Assembly: GCA_025084515.1 (NCBI GenBank) | Contig: JAJAGP010000890.1 | Span: 124,001 to 188,000, forward strand | Length of the DNA: 64,000 nucleotides | From: Ancistrus triradiatus | Lineage: Eukaryota > Chordata > Actinopteri > Siluriformes > Loricariidae | Reading direction: 5' to 3' | Shown: piece by piece, positions 58,301 to 64,000 of the stretch | Layout: every line of letters starts with the position of its first letter | How positions within the stretch are numbered: the first letter of the stretch is position 1 | Program-made: the position numbers and the translations under genes | The notes under the pieces: generated by a model | Told to the model about the DNA's origin: nothing | What the model saw: the letters and a program-made list of their open reading frames with translations, nothing else | The model's database searches: none

Positions 58301-61300
58301 GCAAGCCTTCTCAGAACAGTGAAGGCTACTGTTGCAGCAAAGGTGGGAAAACTCTATATTAGTACCCATGTTTATAGATTTCTTTGGGTATAATGTATTG
58401 TATGATACATTATAGTATGATTGCATCTGTCATGACAGTCACTGGAAATTTTAATAAATTCAATTTTAGACATGAATGGAAAAAAGCCACTAACTGTAAA
58501 TCTATAAGCTGTACTGCCAAGGTTGGTAAGTCATAAAATGGTCAGTACATTGTGTTTAAACATAGTCAGAAAAAATATGTATGCACTGAGATTGGTCAAT
58601 ATAATGTCAAAAGGTCCATGGTACGCAAGTGTGAATATTTTATTCTTATCAACCATATCACTATGATGTTTTCACATCAACAGGATCACAGTTCAGTGAT
58701 CTCAGCATGATTGGTGGTGCAAGATGATACAAACGTCTTTGACCCAAAGTATGATGTCATGTCAAACCTCGCCAGACTCCGGAGAGAACCAAGCTTACGC
58801 AACCTGGAAGCCATACGGTGCCTCTCGCTCATCACTTTCCTGTCATTACTCTGTAGGAGTGAGCATGGAGAAATGTTTGCAAGCTGGAAACGATGAGCAG
58901 CAAACATCAGAATTTACACTGCAATGACCAGCCAGCTCTATGCTCCAGTGAAAATGGCTCCACAGCATGTGACCTCAGTCTGCCTGCTGTCACTTAGTAA
59001 CACTGCTATTTCTAGGTTCAAACTCGGCTACTCTTTTCATGAGCTGGTTGCCTTATCCAACTGGTCTCCTCAGAGACACACAAACAGGCGAACACTACCT
59101 CCACATGCCCACACGTTGCATTGCTGTATTCCTGAGGCTCAAACATGGATTCAAACAATAACACCATCATATAATAATAAAGCATTTTGCAATTTGCAAT
59201 TAACTTCTATTAAGTGCAAAACGTAGTTCTTATACAAACGTTTCGGCGAGCAGAAAGGGGGCTCTTTGGGTAGCAACTGCCCGTGTCTGCATGGGTTTAC
59301 TCCGGGTGCGCCGATTTTCTCCCACAGTCCAAAGGCATGCATTAGGTTGATTATGCTAAATTGGCCTGAACTGAGAGTATATATATATGAGTAGTCTTGA
59401 TGGAACCTTGTATCTGTCGCTGAAATGGCCACTGACGCTGATAGTTAAACAGATAGATAGATGTTAAACAAATCTAAATAAACTACAACAAACGTTTTGG
59501 CAACCCTGGACAAATTGCATGCACACTTGGTTTTCTCATTGAACTTAATCTAAGCAGGGGACAAACATAATTTTGCACATTTTAATGCAAACATGATGAC
59601 CAGATGATCCACTAATGTTTTGAGAAATTTAACACTAATCAGTATACCCCAAGAAAATTAATGCACTGTTAAACAAAACAATGCAAAATTTGACAAAAAG
59701 CAAATAACTAGCCATATTTGTAGTTTTTGATCTTTACAAGGATAAAAATAGACAAAGAGAGAGAGAGAGAGGGCTATTCCTGAAATCCCTCCTAGTGTCC
59801 TAGTGTTGACAGCTCTTCCTCCTCTGTCACCGTGATGACAGGACTGGCAAATCCCCATCTTTCAAAGCGGCCCAGAAACAAGGGTACTATAAATTACTCA
59901 AGCATGAACAAAAACACTTGATGATTTACAATGATCTGCCATGAATTTAAAACCAACCGTCTAATACAATGCAAGTCCCCCTTATGCTACCAAGGCTCCG
60001 ACCCCTCAATGCATGGACTCCACAAAATCTCTGAGAACATTAGAGGCAGATCCTTTATGACCTGTAAACTGTGGGGACTCCATGGACCTGACGTCTTTGT
60101 CCAGCACACCACAATCCTTGTCTGGCATGAGATCTGAGAAATTTGAAGCCAAGTCACCACGTTGAACTATTTATCATGTTCCTCATACCATTATTGAACA
60201 ATTTGTGCATTGTGGTTGCAGGTTACTCTGCTGAAAGAGGCCACTGCCATTAAGGAGTGTACTTCTGCAACAGTGCAACAAGGTTCAGGTAGGTGATGTG
60301 GATCAAAGAAACATCTACATGCCAGGGCACAAGGTTTCCCAGTAGAATATTTCCCAGAGCATCGCACTGTCAAAGCTATTAACCCGTCAGTGGTTATAAA
60401 GTGCCTGACCTCATAGTCATGTTCTAGAATGTAGTGGAAAGCCTTCCCAAAAGAGTGAAGGATGTTGCAGCAGCAAACTGGGGTCAAACTCCATACTAAT
60501 CATCATGAGATGAATGAGTTTTTCAACAGGTTTGACTCACAGTCAGCTACCCAGCCCCGGTCTAACAACTCCAACCCCAGCTCTTTGGTGCCACCTGTGG
60601 TTTTCATTCAACACATTACTTATGCACACCTAGACACAACCGGAGTCACTGTTAGGATAATGTTCTATCATTTCTCCAGTGATTTTAATACCATGCAGCG
60701 CCTCTGACTGGAGAATAAACTCAATGCAGGCTGAAGCCTAGAGTTTTAGGAGTCATGGACTTTCTGACCAACAGTGTTTGTGAGACTCCAGAACTGTCCA
60801 TCAGAGGTGGTAGTTAGTAGCACTGAAGTACCCCAAGAACCTTACTGTCTCCCATTTTGTTCACTCTCTACACATCAGACTTCCAAAGAAGTGCTGTTTT
60901 GGACCTTTCTAGCCCACTGTCATCAAACACCTCAACACCACGTTTTATCAAAAACCTCAACACCTTCTTCCTTACTAACAACTACTGCCTTCTGACCGTA
61001 AGAACGTACAATTTGACAGAATAAGCACAGAACAATCAAAACCAGAACAAACTAATCACACCTTTGCACAAACAACCTGCACATGTGAATGTACTTCTAA
61101 ATTTTACGTAAACTTAAACTACCACCACAAAGGTTATGTTACAAAGTATTGAGTTGAACTTTTATTATTGACCAAATACTTATTTTCCACCATAATTTAC
61201 AATTAAATTCTTTAAAAATCCTACAATGTGATTTCCTGGATTTTTTTCCCTCATTGTGTCTCTCATAGTTGAAGTGTACCTATGATGAAAATTACAGACC

Positions 61301-64000
61301 TCTCTCATCTTTCTAAGCAGGAGAACTTGCACAATCAGTGGCTGACTAAATACTTTTTTGCCCTGACACCCTGAATGTAAATGTGATGATTGCTATTCAT
61401 ATTTTGTGTATTACATTTTTTACTTGCTACTGTAGTGCCCAAATTTCCCTGTGGGGATCATTAAATACCGTCTGTCTCTCTCTGTAGATCAAAGTTTTTT
61501 GAATTTTTATCAACATTTGCATCATTTCTATCACAACTCTCACCACTCTTGCAGCTCTGCCATGTGGAGGAAGCGGTTACGGTACTCGCGCGGCAATTCA
61601 AACTGTGAGGGCAGTGGGAACATGGACTCATAGAAATCCCTCAGTACAGCTTTTACTGTGCTGGCATCCTTATGGTTGTGGTCTATGTTGTCATTCAAGC
61701 AGACAAATTTTCTGAAAGGAAGAAGGTAATGAGAAATAAATTAATTGAACATTTGTAGCATTTTGCACTTGCCCAGAGCGACTTACAACTGATACAGTTC
61801 CAAGCAATTGAGGGTTAAAGTCTTGCTCAAGGACCCAACAGTGTCAGCTTGGCAGAGGTGGGATTTGAACCCTGAGCGTTCTGGTCCAAAATTCAGTTCC
61901 TTAACTGCTAAGCCACCATAGTCCAAAATGACATGGTATACAGTATACTATGCACAAGTTGCATAGAAATTACTGGGGGATTATAGTGGAACATATCACA
62001 AGAGATCACAAGAACATTGTGTCATAGTGTACATTGCACACAACTTTATTAACCGCATTAATTCAAAGCTTCTACACTAACAGCTTGTGTGTTCCAATGG
62101 TAGACACTGACTTACTCAAAAGAAGGTCTATGAAAATGATATCTGGCAGCAGACACAAAAACACCTTCACAATTTATACTTCATCTATAATGACAGCCCA
62201 CTGCTGCACAAAACTAACTACACAAAAGCCTACCTGATAACAAGAATGTAAGTATTCTGAATAATCCTATAACCTAAGCATACGTATTGAACCGTCAGAA
62301 GCACTGAGCACCCACCTTGGGTTCTTCCTTATGTCATCCAGCTGTCCCACCACATGAGACACGTTGGTTCGTACCATTTTAAAGGCAATCTCCTCCTCTC
62401 CCATGATCTCAAACCTAATGAGTATAGGAAGAATCTTCACTTAGGAGCAAACAATAGATCACCCATATTATAACTTATTATACAGAACTCACTTGTATTT
62501 ATTCTGGTCCTTGTAGACTTTTTGAATTTTGTCTGCGATGGGTTTGCAGTGAACAACTAGACCTTTAGTAACTGGGGGCTGCATGCAGGAAACAAAAGTT
62601 AAATTGGGAATTTAAAGTGTTTGAAAGGTTAGTGTCTCATAAGAGGAAGTATGTTTAAAATGTTTAATGCTAGAAATAACAGCGATGATACAAGATACAG
62701 GAGACCCAATGCATTACAGAGGCAAAGCCCCACTAATTATGCAGAGAACAGGCAGACCAGTCAGAAAGTCCCCTGCACCACTCTATTGGTCTCATCATTG
62801 AAAGCATGTTGGGGTTTTAAATACAGGGTGGGTCATTTATATGGATACACCTAAATAAAATGGGAATGGTTGGTGATATTAACTTCCTGTTTGTGGCACA
62901 TTAGTATATGGGGGGGGGGACTTTTCAAGATGGGTGTTGACCATGGCGGCCATTTTGAAGTCGGCCATTGTGGATTCAACTTTATTATTTCCAATGGGAA
63001 GAGGGTCATGTAACACATCAAACTTATTGAGAGTTTCACAAGAAAAACAATGGTGTGCTTGGTTTTAACAGAACTTTATACTTTCATGAGTTATTTACAA
63101 GTTTATGACCACTTATAAAATGTGTTCAAAGTGCTGCCCATTGGATTGTCAATGCAACCCTCTTCTCCCACTCTTGACACACTGATAGCAACACCGCAGA
63201 AGAAATGCTAGCACAGGCTTCCAGTATCCGTTGTTTCAGATGCTGCACATCTCGTATCTTCTCAGCATAGACAATTGCCTTCAGATGACCCCAAAGATAA
63301 AAGTCTAAGGGGGGTCAGATCGGGAGAGCATTTCTTCTGCAGTGTTCCTATCAGTGTGTCAAGAGTGAGAGAAGAGGGTTGCATTGACAATCCAACACAA
63401 TGGGCAGCACTTTGAACACATTTTATAAGTGGTCATAAACTTGTAAATAACTCATGAAAGAAAGTTCTGTTAAAACCAAGCACACCATTGTTGTTCTTGT
63501 GAAATTCTCAATAAGTCTGATGTGTTACATGACCCTCTTCCCAATGGAAATAATAAAGTTGGATCCACAATGGCCGACTTCAAAATGGCCACCATGGACA
63601 ACACCCATCTTGAAAAGTTTCCCCCCTCCCATATACTGATGTGCCACAAACAGGAAGTTGATATCACCAACCATTCCCAATTTATTTAGGTGTATCCATA
63701 TAAATGGCCATATAAATATAGATGAAACATCTCTAAATATAGATTCCCCCATTGAAAATAATGGAAATTATTCCAGATATCTAAATATTCATTATCTAAA
63801 TCATTTCCTGGATTGAGACGTTTGGATAACAAGGCTTAACTGTAACTGCATTACAATCATAGAAAACCAAGATGTAGTCCCCCCCACACACACTGTGATG
63901 TACATTATAACTACAGTATGAAGGCTAGTTATAAGACATTTTTTTATTACCATGCTGGAGTCATAGTATGCTTCCTGGGTGGGGTTAACCATGTGGAGTT
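52255..64000 (-). CDS. gnptab: GlcNAc-1-phosphotransferase subunits alpha/beta, C-terminal part (6 exons)
   Basis: GNPTAB is the Golgi precursor that adds GlcNAc-1-phosphate to mannose on lysosomal enzymes, the first step of the mannose-6-phosphate tag. Exons in transcript order: 64000-63951 (cut by the window), 62578-62493, 62414-62316, 61711-61544, 55374-55284, 52320-52255. Phases agree at every junction. The protein end holds the last Stealth block (NDNIDH, FELPREYRNRF), an N-glycosylation sequon (NVS), a C-terminal membrane helix and an arginine-rich tail. The N-terminal portion is outside the window. No stops or frameshifts seen. Confidence 0.94.
52748..53582. mobile_element. Inverted pair of Penelope-like element 3' ends (GIY-YIG remnant)
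   Basis: On the plus strand about 53081-53245 reads GQDSAVYTHLQSSGHSFKDE, then ILDIEERWFERGVKEALNRG and GGLRVHLSP, the C-terminal GIY-YIG endonuclease of Penelope-like retroelements. After a SINE it resumes YNAAIAALPQSCVNGTRGHC. From 53040 back to 52748 on the minus strand lies a second, shorter copy of the same 3' end, so the pair is head to head. Both end in the shared tail aaacgtttctccaacaaaa. Confidence 0.75.
53243..53437 (-). repeat. tRNA-derived SINE inside the Penelope-like copy
   Basis: The plus strand reads acatttacagcatttagcag, gaccttctggtccatagtcc and accactaggctactacagtc. It splits the endonuclease reading frame between HLSP and YNAA. Confidence 0.85.
53583..55283. other. gnptab intron, nothing firmly recognised
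   Basis: About 1.7 kb. A tcgatattttctgggatttt stretch near 53941 with gggttgaacgatat upstream resembles one end of a hAT-like element but lacks a partner end. Confidence 0.4.
55284..55374 (-). CDS. gnptab: gnptab exon with the C-terminal membrane helix
   Basis: It encodes RIYRDRLKFW, then THCILITLVVFTVLSFFAEQ. The hydrophobic run anchors the beta subunit in the Golgi membrane. The human sequence as I remember it differs at only a few positions. The donor is gttagt, phase 0. Confidence 0.95.
55762..57370 (-). mobile_element. Near full-length Tc1 family II transposon, transposase frameshifted
   Basis: Ends acagtggtgcttgaaagttt and the inverted right end near 57369 lie 1.6 kb apart, the normal Tc1 size. 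Minus frame 57016-56453 has the start MARTKEISEELRERGVDAHQ, the helix-turn-helix, GRPTKI and VLWTDETK (first Asp). Minus frame 56282-55911 has QQDNDPKHTSRSTKEWL (second Asp) and SPDLNPMEMLWK (third acidic position). A break at about 56470 and stops between them separate the halves. It is the best-preserved copy of its family here. Confidence 0.88.
57371..57730 (-). repeat. Reversed partial copy of the 44730 dispersed repeat
   Basis: Its reverse complement matches by eye the stretch around 45050-45410: gttgctgatgtctcatgtga, atcccttcttggctgtg-like and tggcatcagtgattgttaat. Confidence 0.55.
57891..59239. other. gnptab intron with a small Tc1 fragment
   Basis: At about 58178-58345, ctacatgaccaaaagtttgt and following is a Tc1-type left end. 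The stretch 58680-58990 has open frames on both strands but no recognised family. Confidence 0.45.
59240..59450 (+). repeat. tRNA-like SINE (ggtggctcggtgag family), partial
   Basis: It contains tgtctgcatgggtttactcc, gggtgcgccgattttctccc and cacagtccaaaggcatgcat, the middle of the SINE body. Confidence 0.65.
59451..60499. other. gnptab intron, nothing recognised
   Basis: About 1 kb. A GA microsatellite lies at 59756-59771. Short open frames lack motifs. Confidence 0.45.
60500..61020 (+). mobile_element. Degenerate L2-like LINE fragment
   Basis: Broken frames recall non-LTR reverse transcriptase: YHFSSDFNTMQ at about 60669-60702, MDFLTNSVCETPEL at 60755-60796, then STEVPQEPYCLPFCSLSTHQ with the usual P-Q-G changed. 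Highly decayed. Confidence 0.6.
61125..61366 (-). mobile_element. Right end of a Tc1 family I element
   Basis: It reads tattgaccaaatacttattt and cagtggctgactaaatactt, then ttttgccctga. Only the terminal 240 bases remain. Confidence 0.8.
61367..61543. other. Intron sequence next to a gnptab exon
   Basis: Includes the downstream side of the gnptab donor. Nothing else noted. Confidence 0.5.
61544..61711 (-). CDS. gnptab: gnptab exon with the last Stealth block
   Basis: It encodes KFVCLNDNIDHNHKDASTVK, then AVLRDFYESMFPLPSQFELP and REYRNRFLHMAELQEW. The NDNIDH and FP-x-PSQFE strings are characteristic of the C-terminal Stealth conserved region. The acceptor is tttcag and the donor gtgaga, phase 2 on both sides. 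Confidence 0.96.
61740..61925 (-). repeat. tRNA-derived SINE (ttagcagac family)
   Basis: The plus strand reads agagcgacttacaactgata, gtcttgctcaaggacccaac and gggatttgaaccctgagcg. It lies 28 bases upstream (in transcript sense) of the gnptab exon at 61711. Confidence 0.8.
61926..62315. other. gnptab intron
   Basis: About 390 bases, nothing recognised. Confidence 0.5.
62316..62414 (-). CDS. gnptab: gnptab exon
   Basis: It encodes FEIMGEEEIAFKMVRTNVSH then VVGQLDDIRKNP. NVS is an N-glycosylation sequon in the luminal part. The acceptor is cattag and the donor gtgggt, phase 2 in and out. Confidence 0.96.
62493..62578 (-). CDS. gnptab: gnptab exon
   Basis: It encodes PPVTKGLVVHCKPIADKIQK then VYKDQNKY. 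VTK-x-LV and CKP-x-x-DKI match the family. The acceptor is gcatgcag and the donor gtgagt, phase 0 in and 2 out. Confidence 0.94.
62823..63710. mobile_element. Foldback DNA element with about 365-bp inverted arms
   Basis: The left arm from 62823 (catttatatggatacaccta, ggttggtgatattaacttcc) is repeated in reverse down to 63347. The arms meet around gacacactgatag / ctatcagtgtgtc with a spacer of about 156 bases. The spacer contains cagatgaccccaaagataaa. The arms look about 90 percent alike by eye. No transposase frame is present. The superfamily is unknown to me. Confidence 0.8.
63711..63950. other. gnptab intron
   Basis: 240 bases, nothing recognised. Confidence 0.5.
63951..64000 (-). CDS. gnptab: gnptab exon (cut by the window edge)
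   Basis: The minus strand reads LHMVNPTQEAYYDSSM up to a donor gtaata. The frame ends on a full codon, matching the phase-0 entry of the next exon (62578). I recognise it mainly from phase and position, so it is less certain than the other exons. Confidence 0.65.

Noticed and set aside
58686..58907. Overlapping open frames on both strands as a small gene
   Set aside because: No recognised domain, no consistent splice context and they lie inside a gnptab intron. They remain unexplained, but I see no positive support.

Overview
This is vertebrate nuclear DNA, most likely from a teleost fish. The genes are short exons with GT-AG introns. The introns and spacers are packed with fish-type repeats: several Tc1/mariner families, hAT, Harbinger-like and pogo-like elements, L2-like LINEs, a Penelope-like remnant and tRNA-derived SINEs. 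No bacterial features, CRISPR array or operon is present. The species cannot be fixed from the sequence.

Three genes are recognisable, in the order MYBPC1 (+), CHPT1 (+), GNPTAB (-). The order is the same as on human 12q23. (1) Positions 1-16775 hold the 3' half of MYBPC1 (slow myosin-binding protein C): domains C7 (FN3), C8 (Ig), C9 (FN3) and C10 (Ig), then two alternative C-terminal ends. (2) Positions 19480-43642 hold the whole coding sequence of CHPT1 (cholinephosphotransferase 1), eight exons with an 8.5-kb first intron. (3) Positions 64000-52255, minus strand, hold the last six coding exons of GNPTAB (GlcNAc-1-phosphotransferase alpha/beta precursor): the end of the Stealth region, the C-terminal membrane helix and a basic cytosolic tail. 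CHPT1 and GNPTAB are tail to tail. SYCP3, which lies between them in human, is not recognisable in the 8.6 kb separating them here.

The remaining sequence is introns and spacers, largely made of mobile-element relics, several of them nested. Examples are a hAT element with an 8-bp target duplication inside another inverted-repeat element (1232-2478), a Harbinger-like element inside a hAT (32430-33705), a pogo-like MITE inside a hAT-like element (36531-39250), a Tc1 inside an inverted-repeat element (55530-57890), a SINE inside a LINE reverse transcriptase next to its YADD box (25725), and a SINE inside the GIY-YIG end of a Penelope-like element (53243). No transposase or reverse transcriptase here looks complete and functional.

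The most unusual signal is in CHPT1. Three separate 2-base tandem duplications in exons 7 and 8 each break the ancestral frame. They add up to six bases, so the ATG-to-TAA frame stays open while about 50 residues of the last membrane region are replaced. Other points worth checking are the alternative MYBPC1 3' ends with a possible 3-nt microexon, the CHPT1 exon 4 splice site abutting a CA-linked repeat, the UG-rich tract before CHPT1 exon 8, and a 0.9-kb foldback element in a GNPTAB intron. I found no evidence for a wholly new biological system.
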